NCBI GenBank assembly: GCA_026874595.1
Contig: CM049318.1
Span: forward strand, 33,627,956 to 33,691,955
Reading direction: 5' to 3'
From: Sipunculus nudus
Taxonomy: Eukaryota; Annelida; Sipuncula; Golfingiida; Sipunculidae
Length of the DNA stretch: 64,000 bases
The notes under the pieces were generated by a model. The model saw nothing but the letters and a program-made list of their open reading frames with translations, was not told where the DNA came from and did not search any database. Both the position numbers and the translations under genes were made by a program. Numbering within the stretch: position 1 is the first letter of the stretch; each line of letters begins with the position of its first letter. Of the stretch, positions 1 through 11,700 are shown one piece after another.

Positions 1-3000
1 AGCCTTCAGGATGGAACTGGCACAACTGTACATATCGTGCTTTTACTTGCTTTGCAACCTTTTCTATCTCCCACAACGTCAGTGTTGATTATCAGTGGCA
101 CTACTGCAACCTTTGTACAACACAACTGGATTCATTGTCATACGCTGCACTACATCTTGAGCACTGTCACCGTTACCACAGCAACTAAATTTATCCACTA
201 TTATAAAATAAAATCAATCATGTAATTCCTTCAGCTCCCTGATTTTATCTGTACTATTAAGTAAGATGGGTACATTTTCAGGACTTGGCTTAATTTGATG
301 AAGGTGAGGGATCAAAATCTTTTACTGACGTATGAAGCATACGAAGGCTGCCGTGCTTTTGCCATAGTTCAGGCTTTTAATTGGGTTGTCAATCAAGAGA
401 TAGATAGTGTTTTTCATGCCACTGACTATCTCGAAATCAGACCCGTGTAAAAGTTCTAGAAAAAAAGTAATATTGGCACCTGTATCCATTGTAGCTAATA
501 AGAACAGATTCGGTTACTGTTAAATTGATTCCGCTGGTAAAACAGTGACAGGTATGCGTGCCTCGTGTGACTGCTAATTTCTGTTGTCTCCGTTTGTGAC
601 TTGGTTAATCCGATGTAAGCCGTGCTGTCTTGATGAATTATAAAATACGTATGGTATTTGGCGTATTGCCCAGATAAAATATGACAAAAAGTGACAATGA
701 ATTCGGACGCTCACAAAACTTTCAAATACAATTATTTTTTTTTTTTTTGCTTTTCAATGGAGACGACCGTTATTTAGATATTGGTGTATTCCTTAGTTTA
801 CTTATATTCCTGTTTTAATACAATGGCAGTAGTGTGTAGAGCTTGTAATGTTCATTTACCCTTTATTCTTTTGATATGTTATCCATTTTGTATTTCAATG
901 TGTTGTGTATTTACGCCCCATGAATGTCGATTCAGGATTGTAATTAGATAAACTGCCCTGTTTTAAACATCTGCTTCTAGTTAAGCCCTCTCTTCTGTCA
1001 AAAATACTATATATCATGTTTTCATAAGGGAAATAATTAATAGGGAGAATGGTCGAACAACATCATGGTGGTTATGAAATCATCTTCAAATTGTGATGGC
1101 ATTTATGTAATAGTTGTCAAGGGTTGGTAGGGCTGAATATGTCAACTGATCATGACTACTAGTGAAACAAATCAGCAAAGTATGTATAAGCAAGGACTTA
1201 TCAAGAATACATAACAAAGTAACTTTAACATAAAGATTATCAAGTTGTATAAAGACTAATTTTACCTCTATCATATTGGATGAGTCAGCAGAAGCTTCAT
1301 TCCAAGTCTAACACTGACCTACCTACCAATAACGTCCTATCCCTCATAAAATATTTATTGCTTGACTCGAAACACATAATTAGCCTGCATTTTAAAAACT
1401 CCCATTAACAACTCATTATTCATCAAACAGCTTATCCAAATTCAATTTCACATGGTCTTTATACGAATGATCCGTTTGTGTAAAGCGTGTATGTGTCACC
1501 ATGGCAAAGGCGATTCGGGTCAATATGTTCATCTACGTATAAGGCTTTCATTGCAAATTAAACTGTCATATGGTGTCAAACTGACAAAAACCTGTCATTT
1601 CTTCACATGATACATTTTTCACTGCATTTTTGTGCCGAACACATTAAATATAAGCGATTTTGCTCAACCCTATTGTGTTCAAAGAGATGTCTACACAAAA
1701 TAAGCATAAGTGATTTAATGCATGGCTATTCATGCTTGCCAGAGGTACATTAAACAATTTTACTATTCTTTAGGTTTTGCCATTTCAATGGGAAATCATA
1801 TAGCGGGTACTGTAATTTCAAATTTCATACATGTTCCAGAAGACCTGCGATATTTCTAATAATTCATGATAATGAGACGATTGATTAAGATGTCTCGTAT
1901 GTTTGTTGCATGTAAAGTCACGGTAAAAAGAATATTGATGGCATTTTGAAATTTACATAATGGTGAATCCACGCACAGATAATAATAATGATGATGATGA
2001 TGATGAAATGAGTGGCCACGATGCTCTGCCCAACATGGCACATTACATGGTAATCTTGAGCAAATATATACTTGCAGCAGCTACTGTTGAGCGTCATCAA
2101 CATGCAAATATTGTAGTCATTTATATAGAGACAGTTCCTTATATAAATGGGAGTTAAAATTTAAATACAGGTATCGGTGCGTTTTATATAGTGCCATGCA
2201 TATATGAATACACAATGGATAAAAATAATCAAAATCGAAATAATATGCAACTAGCAAATTTCAAGGCAAGCAGGGCATATAACCTTGGGGAAAATTGAAT
2301 CTTTTGTATCTGGAAATTAATTCCATAACCATTCAAGTCATATCTTTGGCCATCTCTTTGACCAGCCCACCTAATCTTGATAAAACTTCTCCGGATTACA
2401 GGAGTGTGTCTGATTAATTATCATAATATATATTTGATGGTTCAACGCAATAAATATAATATATTTGCCAGTCCCACAAGAAGCATACCAAGATGAAGGA
2501 CAATCCATTAATACATTAATCCATTAATTGTAAAATGCTGTAATATGGGATATCGCTAGTACCGATACTCTTTTGTGTGGAGGCAGTAAACGACTGCCTG
2601 CTTGAAAACTGCAAGCAAACAACTTGTGACCCCTAGCGCTAACCTGATCTGCCCTTTCATTAAACACAGCGTGTGTGCACTGGACATAGTGTTTTTGATC
2701 GCCGATTAGCATGATGCTTATTAATTATCATATCTATTATGCTGCGTTAAAACATTACATAAACACGCAAGAACAGGAGAAATTGCTGCATTCGACACAG
2801 ATTGCATTCGTATCTGATCTTGAATCAACTGCCTAGGAGGACGATTTAGGCCTAAGGTCGTTAGGGAAACGCAAGGGGTCTCTCAGTCATTGACAAACGT
2901 CAAGTTTTGCTAACTTGTTTACTTGAATGTGTGGTACATTCTGGTAAAAACTATTGTAATCACGTATTTATTCTATGATCATATGAATTAATTAATGTCC

Positions 3001-4397
3001 CTAGCGTATATATAATCAAAGAGGGGAAAGGCTGTTTGGTCCGTGCTAATGAGTGTCCGGCTAAAAACGCTGCCTGCACAAACGGGCTTCCGGCTGCATG
3101 CGCCAGCCAGTTGTTGATCTCCTCCACTACACGAGAAGCTGCATTAGCGATATGCCTTGTTTTTCAACGATTGCTCTCAGACCAAACAAGTCGTTATTAA
3201 AAAAAAAAATTTTTCAAGGACAATGAAACAAGATATGGAGCGAAAGGGTGATTTTCAAATACAACTATTTAGACAAAATATGTAAATTTTGCCAAATTAT
3301 TGGAATGGTCAGAATCGGGCGACAATTCTGAACAGAAGTTGTCTATATCTGGAATCGTGTATATTAACAACATGAAGTAATTTTGATTTTTTTCACTGAT
3401 AGCTTTAAGTATCGTATTTGCTCGTCCTGAGCGGCATGGCCCAACGTCTAATAATTCAGGAGCCTATCTAGACCAAAATAATGTTTAAGCATAAATCTAA
3501 AATTCAGAAACAAATAAATGGTCGAGCAAAACACATTTACTATTATTATAAATATTCAGGTCAAATTTTAAAGGTAGGCCTACATAGGCGAAAAAGTAAC
3601 CAATTTTCATCGGGCGCTGTTGCCACACTTGAAACTAGTTGAAACATAGCTGTGAATGGCAAATGTAACATCTTCATGAATTCAGGGCGTCAAGTCGGAG
3701 ATGATAGTCAAAATATAGGAAAATAGGATTGATTTTCAATTACGAAAAAATAGGAATTTGTTTTTTAAAATAGGAAATTATGAATATTTTTTTATACAAG
3801 AAGGCCTTAACCCCCACCAAGCCGTTCTACTTCACCAAAGAAAATTTTATTGTTAAACAACACTCTCAGGGGCCAACCAAGGGATTTTTCTTCTCAGCAC
3901 AGATTTGTTATCTTGAATGTGACAAAATATCAGAATTTTTTCTTCCTTGTTGAAAAGGTTCCGACATTACATATTTATATGAACAGCTGAAAGTCTTCCC
4001 ACACGTATGCAACGCTAATGTGAACCAACAGTGAACATTAATATGCTACAGGACTTTCTTTTGCTACCAGCAATGTGTCAAAATGGAGCTAAGGAGGCCT
4101 AGGGAGGAGGTGTACCAAAATGTAGGGGGAGGGGGAGAGAATTAAAATATGCAATAAAACTGAGTATTTTTGGGTAATGTTCCTTGGAATGTCCACTCCA
4201 AAAATCACAATATTTTCAGGGTCCTAAAAAGACCGAACAAGCTTAACTGCCTCTAAGAGGAGTACCTGCATCCTTATAGGATCTGTTTTAGAATTACCTG
4301 ATCAACTGTGAAAATCAAAGATTCCAAACTGTCACTAGACTTTTTATATTTCTTCCCCATTCCTAATGGCACATGTTCAATAGCCACAGAAAACCAG
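1..4397. other. AT-rich region, no gene recognised
   Basis: I find no exon chain, RNA gene or conserved domain here. Open frames are short and lack coding character. There is a short GAT microsatellite near 1989-2008 and several short A or T runs. It may be intergenic or a large intron of a gene outside the window. Confidence 0.5.
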
Positions 4398-4862
4398 TCC
4401 CGGTGGTCAAGTGGTTAGCGTGTCTGACTACTAAGCCGGTGTACGGGGAGGCGTGGGTTAGAGCCTGACTGCGGCAGGTGTCGTCCCATGTCGGACGTTC
4501 ATCCAGTCTTAAAATAATTGGGAAGATATCGGGGAGCTCGCTTCCTGATATCGGGCTGGCCCCAGCCTTAATGGGGTCGTAGGTGGTAAGTCATTCAGGG
4601 ACCGAAGAGGACTGTGCGGTACGGACAGTCTCTTCGGGAAGATCTGATGGCTATCCTGTGCGTTTAAACCAGCTGCTGGCTGTCTCGGGTTCACACCTGA
4701 GATAGCGCGGGGCTCCTTGTATGAATGAAGTTCCCGCGCAGCTGACAGGAAGGCGCCAGACTGGCACACCCTGAAAGGGAGCCCGCAAAAACGAACCATT
4801 TATAGTGTAAGGTAGTGAAAGAAGCATTAACAAGGGACCCATGGGTCACGGCGCTCAGCTGA
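4398..4862 (+). repeat. tRNA-derived SINE-like element
   Basis: The segment starts with a tRNA-like head. An A-box-like stretch TGGTCAAGTGGTTAG lies at 4404-4418 and a degenerate B box GGGTTAGAGCC at 4455-4465. A GC-richer body follows to about 4800, in contrast to the AT-rich surroundings. At 4828-4862 it is followed by a motif centred on ACCCATGGGT that recurs elsewhere in the window. A 96-codon open frame on the minus strand inside it is judged a by-product of the GC-rich body. Family assignment is inferred from the tRNA-like head only. Confidence 0.6.
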
Positions 4863-6223
4863 TCATGATATGACTATAAATGTATCACCATTGTTATACT
4901 ATATTGAGTAGAAAAAGCTTATGAATATCATGGTCATGTTGGGCTTTTATAAAGGAATATAATGTAATATGTGAGTAAATGATATATGAAATAATCTGAC
5001 TTATGGATTAATATGGAGTAAAATATAGTGGTCTATTTTTTATTTATTTGGGAGGGGTCGAAAAAAAAAACAATTTATTTGAGCAAATATGAATGCAATG
5101 ACAGTATACTAAGCAGTGGTATAATGATGATAAGGCTTTTTGTTGAAGGATCTATAGTGTATGGAAAACTGCAAGCTTTCAATTTGACAGAAACAAGGTT
5201 ATGATTAACTATGCTGATGAGGGGATTTATGAATTTGTGACTGTATGACATGATATCTTGACAAGATTGGTCTTGACAAGGTACATTATTTTGATGACCC
5301 TCACGTCTACATATTACACAATATTGACATAATTTCTGGCGTGTACATAGGTACCTATGGACAAATGGTCAACAGTACTGAACCACCTACAAGGTTAAAA
5401 TATTAAAATATGATGAAATGTAGATAAAGTTTGAGAGGAAGAGGTAATTTGGGCCATGGTTGGTTTATATGATTGAAGAAAATGTTGCAAATAATATTTG
5501 AGATCTGACCGTGCCTTTCCATTGGTTACATTTTTGATAAGCTGTTGACAGTTCAACAGTTTACACATTTGTCTGATGAGATCCAATTTATTTGGTAAAC
5601 CTTTTTTATCAATTTTATGATATGTATACAGTTGCCATAACGTCCCCACTCCACAGGTGCAATGACTTGATGGGGGGGGGGGGGGGTGTGGTGTTATGAT
5701 CAGAGTTACAACGCCTCTGTCTCTCTGTAGATATTTTCTTTAATTATTAAATTTTATGCTATAGCCATAGAACTATTGTTCACAGTGCCAAGAAGCAAAG
5801 CCTCAGTGGGATGAAGAAGGGGATGGTGAGAGTTACAACACCCTTGCATATACATACAGGATATGAAATTTAATTCAACAGTGCTTATAAAAAAAGTTTA
5901 TTCATGAACATTAAATATTTAAAACAGGCAGAAAGATGAAGAAACAAAGCAAATCATTTTTTCCACATTCTACTGAGCCAATAAAAAATTAACAATTGCA
6001 TTTATTCCTTTTTTTCATTACATAATTTTTATCCAGGTAGAGATGTGCACTGAATGGCCTACAGTCATCAAAGTGGACTGCTTGACAATGTAAGGGAATA
6101 CAACAAGAGCGTGAATATTTCAGTTGATTCACATTTCTAAATTGCATCAACATTTATACCTAAAGTATCTAGTTTATAGTACCTGTCAACAGAATGGGAT
6201 CAAGGGAGAAAGGGAGGCAATAA

Positions 6224-6224
<1 letters not shown>
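4863..6224. other. non-coding region with poly-G run
   Basis: No gene was recognised. A 15-nt G run lies at 5672-5686. An 84-codon open frame on the minus strand (5395-5649) has no recognisable domain or splice context. Confidence 0.4.
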
Positions 6225-6267
<43 letters not shown>

Positions 6268-6269
6268 TG

Positions 6270-6300
<31 letters not shown>

Positions 6301-6314
6301 AGAAAGAGAAAAGG

Positions 6315-6363
<49 letters not shown>

Positions 6364-6422
6364 GAGAGAGAGGAGGAGAGAGCTGGACTGCCAGAGAGAG
6401 AGAGAGAGAAAGAGAAAGAGAG
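6225..6422. repeat. (GA)n microsatellite
   Basis: About 200 bp of almost pure AG dinucleotide repeat, interrupted by short variants such as GGAGG, AAAG and a CTGGACTGCC break near 6380. The long arginine/glutamate-rich and leucine/serine-rich open frames here are artefacts of the repeat. Confidence 0.95.
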
Positions 6423-6549
6423 GCTCTCTGGTAATTACTGCCTGACCCAGCCTGACCCAGACACTCACAGTGGCAGTAGGTCAGACCTGAAGGTGTTATG
6501 TAACTGCCCAGTACACTGCATTTATACTGACCTAATGTAAACAATGAAG

Positions 6550-6690
6550 ACTTGGTACCTGGAAACTTGAATAAAATCTACAGTTTTTGATCAATTAGTT
6601 TCAAATTTCAGATTTTAACAGATGAAATGCAAATGTGTACATGCTGTGAAAATTAAATCCACAGCACTAACAGGAAAAAATTTTATTTTT
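6550..6690 (+). repeat. partial copy of the 7.3-kb dispersed repeat
   Basis: This resembles 7250-7370, the 5' part of the next dispersed repeat. Shared blocks include CTTGAATAAAA, AAATTTCAGATTTTAA and GCTGTGAAAATTAAATC, in the same order and orientation. It looks like a truncated tandem copy. Confidence 0.6.
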
Positions 6691-6924
6691 TTTAATCGTA
6701 TCAGGAAAAAAGAAAAGTATTCTCAACTATGAAACTAATACATGTGTTAAAATAAATCCAAGGATTAAACACCCAATATATTACACCAGGAGCAAACTGG
6801 AGTTGGGAATGTTTAATTTTATGAAGTGAAATAAAGGATCAGCAATATAAATTTTGATTATTTAGCCAGTATCATGTAACAACTGATACAACCATGAGTT
6901 ATAAGTCAAACGAATTAAAATCTT

Positions 6925-7970
6925 TAATGAGCACTCTGATGAACATCCACACTTTCATAGCAATACATCACTTTGTGGACACAATTAAATGTGCACTTTA
7001 ATCATTGTAACCCTGGTGGTACAATACAAAATCTAAAATGTAGCACAAAATAAAATAAAATACAGAAAATTATAACATTCATCTAGTTAATGCACCAGCT
7101 GGGGGCTGGGAGTGCAGGGCAGAGGGGAAGCCTGCTAGTAGTGGCCAAGCTGGGTCAAGGCAAGCTGCCTGGGGTGGGTTACATAATGCAAGTGAAGGCT
7201 GTACTACTAGGTGGGCCAGATGTAAACAACACTTGACATGGTGTATGAAAACTTGAATAAAAGCTACTCTTTTCAAACAATTCCTTTGAAATTTCAGATT
7301 TTAAAAGATTAAATCCTTATGTATATATGCTGTGAAAATTAAATCAACAGTGCTTACAGGGAAAAAATGTGCCATTGCCAAAGTTGGACAAAATTTAAGG
7401 TACTGATTTTTTATTTATGCTAATAACTTGAAAAATTTGCAAAATTCAGATCTAATTTTGGGTAAATAATTGAATCTTGATTAAATAAAGTTATATTCCT
7501 GAAAAAAAGTCTCCAACTTCAGCAATTCTCATGTTAAGTGAGCAAATATATTTCCTGATTTTTAAGAAACTGCATTATATTTGGGCCCATAACTTCATAA
7601 ATAATACCCAATACTACCCTAATTTTTGGTATGTGCACAGAAAATGTATGGAAAAATATGAATACTAAATATGATCAAAAACAGGTCAGGCAGCTTAGAA
7701 GTGTAACAATGGCTTTTTTATGGAAAACGGGAGGTTTTTCCTTAATATCTCGGAGGAACGAAGTCCTAATGACCCAATTTTTGGTATGGTAGGAGATTTT
7801 GGGGACATCTATTGGTATGCAAAATTTTGGATTCGTAGGTCCAACAGTTTTAAAACGTGCCCTGTTAACGGCCGGCCGGCCGGACAGCCGGACGGACGAC
7901 AGACAAAGGACCACGACTATAGCTCAGATGACTTATAGTCAGCTGAGGTAAAAATGGAGGTCGGTACCTC
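6925..7970 (+). repeat. dispersed repeat, copy 1, with hairpin tail
   Basis: This ~1 kb AT-rich repeat recurs in inverted orientation at 40433-41270, with a partial third copy at 41535-41800. Its 3' part carries a GGCC/GGAC-rich stretch (7869-7900). It ends in a hairpin: AGCTCAGATGACT (7921-7933), a 3-nt loop, and AGTCAGCTGAGGT (7937-7949). A 72-codon open frame at 7720-7938 lies in it and is probably not a gene. The same tail terminates the unrelated repeat body at 9.5-9.8 kb. I infer a non-autonomous element; the class is undetermined. Confidence 0.7.
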
Positions 7971-8149
7971 TGCAAAAATAATAATAATAATAAAAAAATA
8001 GCCACAGAAAGCATCAGTGCTGCTTCTAGAGTCAAGGATGAAATATCATACGATAATTGCTCGTGTATGAAAGGCTCTGATTTAAAATATATATCCATGT
8101 ACAATTAGCTAGTCATTATAAAACACACAAATACACACTGTTAAAGATG

Positions 8150-8155
8150 TTTATT
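8150..8155 (-). terminator. HPRT polyadenylation signal candidate
   Basis: AATAAA on the minus strand (TTTATT on the plus strand), about 550 nt downstream of the HPRT stop codon. This would give a 3' UTR of roughly 570 nt. Other TTTATT-like hexamers exist in this AT-rich DNA, so the choice is tentative. Confidence 0.4.
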
Positions 8156-8704
8156 GATATATTAACAAACTATATATCACATACCCTTAAATACAGCATA
8201 AGAGTGTTAGTCTTTGAGGAGAATCTTAATAATACAAAACAAAACTCTGATGCGAGATACATCAAAACAGAGATCGGAGAAAATTAAGCTTGGTCCTTAA
8301 ACCACCTCTATACTCAAGAGTATTAATTAAAATACTGAGAAATTTATATGAGTATAATACCCTTAGCTAAGTTCTATTATAAATTAGAATCCAACATGAT
8401 TTAAAGTAATTATATTAAATAAATGCATGTGGCTTACACTAAGTCCTACTAAAAATTTTAATACAAATTAAATCAACCTGAATTAAGAGCAGTTATTCTT
8501 AACAAATGCATATGGCTTATTAGGTTCTATGAGTAAAACACACTATGGCTATAGTGGGCACTTCACATCCACAATATATTCTGGCCAAAAATGTGCTCAG
8601 TGCAGCATATATCACATCAGGGCGGACAAGATGTTTGTGCACATCAAATCCTGAGAGATGGGGTGTCCTCTGTCTTCCTGCTGCCGAAGCTTTTAGTCTC
8701 ACCA

Positions 8705-11700
8705 TCATCCCTCTTTACTCTGCGTGGCGCTGTATTTCTTTATGCCGTTCTCATTGATTATACACACATGCTGAAACAAAATAAAACGATGACTGGCTGA
8801 CTGCACACGGCTAGTATAATCTTACACATGACTAACTGCATACTTCTACAGTGTAATGTATTGACTTGCTGCATACCTCTCTGACAGGTATGCAATAAAA
8901 TGATTTGATGCCTACCTCCACATTATAATACAATGACTTACTGCATATCTCTATACTAGAATCCTATGATGAATTACTCCATACTTCCATTGTGTAATCC
9001 CATGATGACTTATTGCACACCTCTGTAGTTTAGTCCTATGACTTACCAAATATTCTAAAGTGTAATCCTGTGAGTATAATGACTTACTGCAAACCTCTGC
9101 AATCCTGTAATGACTTACATTGTACTTCCATGTGTCATCCTATGACGACTTACTGTACACCTATGTAGTGTAATCATTGACCATCAGTGATGTAGTTAAT
9201 GAGATATTGAAGTTTTTGTATGAAACTTTTTTACTATTCTGGGGGGTACTTTGGGGCTCTATATGTCAAAGGATATGGGTAACAGAGACCTAATTTCTGG
9301 TTTCCACGGAGACTTTTCATAGGTCTCTCAGTGTGTAAAGAATGAAGATTCTAGGTCCAGTCTTTACCATTTGTGCCTTGTTAACAGATGTTCACATTTT
9401 GTAAGGTCTCAAAATATAAAAAAAAAAATTCTTAAAAAGTCGAAAAATACAGGTGGCTTCACCAGTCTGCAGGAACTGATGGAACATCACATGATTAATA
9501 TGTATGCCAAAAATCATGACCATCAGTGATGTAGTTAATGAGGTATTGAAGTTTTTGTATGAAATTTTTTACTATTCTGGGGGGTACTTTGGGGCCCCAT
9601 AGCTTGAAGGATATAACAAGGGGTAACAGAGACCTCATTTCTGGTTTCCAAGGAGATTTTTCATGGACCTCTCAGAATGTCAAGTTCCAAGTTTCTAGGT
9701 CCAGCGGTTACAATTTGTGCCAGGTTAACAGATGGACGGACAGACGGACGGACAGATGGACAGACGGAAGACAGACAAAGGGTGATCGCTTTAGCTCAGA
9801 TGACTTACAGTCAGCTGAGCTAAAAAGAAATCAGTCCTCCAAAAATATCATATGTTCCACTGTATCCTAAACTGCAACCTTACCATGGTGGCAACCACAA
9901 CCACGTAAAAGGAACCGTAGCTTAATTGTTTTGGTTACTGAATACCTCCATGGTGTTACTTGTGTTAATTTACTACATACCTTACAATGTGATTTTTTAC
10001 AGAAAACATACCTCTAGAGTAAATCATTACTTACTGTATTCAGTTTGGTTTATTAATGACTTATTAGTCTGTTATGTATGACACAGCTCTAAATCCTTGC
10101 TACTTAAATATATAATCTTCGGTAGGTCAGAATGGCTTTTTCATTCAAACTTGGCACGACTTTCATGCAGGCCCCTTATATTATCATATAAATTCAAATA
10201 GCTATGGTGCTGTACTTGATCAGGACTGGCTGATATTATGTTTTCAACTATGATTAATATTCCTGTTAAACTTAATTAATATGGATTATAGGACTTATAA
10301 CTACAGTACTTACATTGAGGTCTCTGAAATACTCATTGAAGTCGAGTGCATAACCAACAACAAAATGGTCTGAAACTTCAAAGCCTATATCTGAAAATAT
10401 GACAAATATTAAAGAGAATTTAAATACAGATAAACAAACATGATTACGATGACAATTATAATTGATCTCATAATCTGTAAAACAAGAATTTTGTCTGTTT
10501 GAGGAACCTGTGAAAACAAGTGTAATAGACATAACTTATCAGTTTGTTCCAAACCAAAGATTTTTGTGAATGCATTTGAAATTTCTCTGAGGGTCACAGG
10601 GTAGGTTTCAGTTACATCTAAATATTTAAGAGCGAGAATATGAAAATTAAATATACTTCTCAATTCAAGACTTTTTTTTACTGAAGACAATCTGATTATT
10701 TCTTCTCCAACATTTCTGGTGACAGGAACAATTGACCTATCCATGAACTCTATGTGACCTTAATCGCATATTCATTTAATGAATAAACATAAGCATCGGA
10801 CTAAGGAGCAGCAAATCAGGTGACCTTAATCATTGTATAGCGTCAATCATCTGACAAAAACAAAATTTTGCATAATTTGACAGAGCTCTGTCAAACAGAA
10901 CATGTGTAGTCTGTAAATACTAATAGTAACAATGTCGTCATGTTTTCCGGGATATTTTATAATACGAAGGAGACAGTATAAAAAGTTTCTAGGCTAAAGG
11001 TTGCGGGAGCCATTCCTCCGACTACCGAGTGAATAAAAATGTCTTACCTGGCACATAATTCATATGGGACAAATAATCCAAGATATATTGCAACACAGTT
11101 CATATATGACTGTGATAAAGTAAACAATGGTCAGGTGATACCAGTTGATGATGTCAGTCAATACGACGTCATGATTATGTTATAATCGGCTCTCGCTACC
11201 ACGAGCATGGAAATCTATATGTGTAGGAGTGTTTTGGGAGCTCATTAAAATAATAAGTTAAAAGGGCGGAGCATTTCGGCTGTGGTGGATAGGTCAATTA
11301 TAAACTGTCTTGTACTTTTTAGATCATGCCTGAGATCATGAAATTGAAACCATGCAATATGGTCACAAATCATGAATATTCAACCTCATGAATATTAATA
11401 TGAGCACAGTATGTTTCTGAATATGATAATACTGTAATACTGTGGGAATAATACTGTATCCATATTCCATATACATTGAGGATAAGTGTGCACACATTAA
11501 ATATCTGCAAACATGAAAATATGTTAAACTTACAGTTTGGTCTGTATCCTATACTCTTTGGGGTTCTCTTCACCAACAAACTGAAAAGACATACACTTAC
11601 AGTCAGTTTATTCATACAAACCATCGGTTTTAAATGTGTACGGTAATCCAAGGGCCTGAACTGCACGATGAAACATGACCTAAACCAGTAAACTATCACT

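Noticed and set aside
4398-4480. Possible functional tRNA gene
   Set aside because: B box is degenerate and arms do not fold into a convincing cloverleaf; a SINE head fits better.
4509-4842. Minus-strand open frames of 63-96 codons
   Set aside because: Lie within the GC-rich body of a SINE-like repeat; no domain and no conservation evidence.
5395-5649. 84-codon minus-strand open frame
   Set aside because: No recognisable motif, no splice partners, next to a poly-G run; could be chance.
6124-6544. Open frames rich in Arg/Glu or Leu/Ser, 99-138 codons
   Set aside because: Products of the (GA)n microsatellite.
9559-9870. 103-codon open frame with repeated WTDRRTDR-like residues
   Set aside because: Encoded by the (GGAC)n tail of a dispersed repeat.
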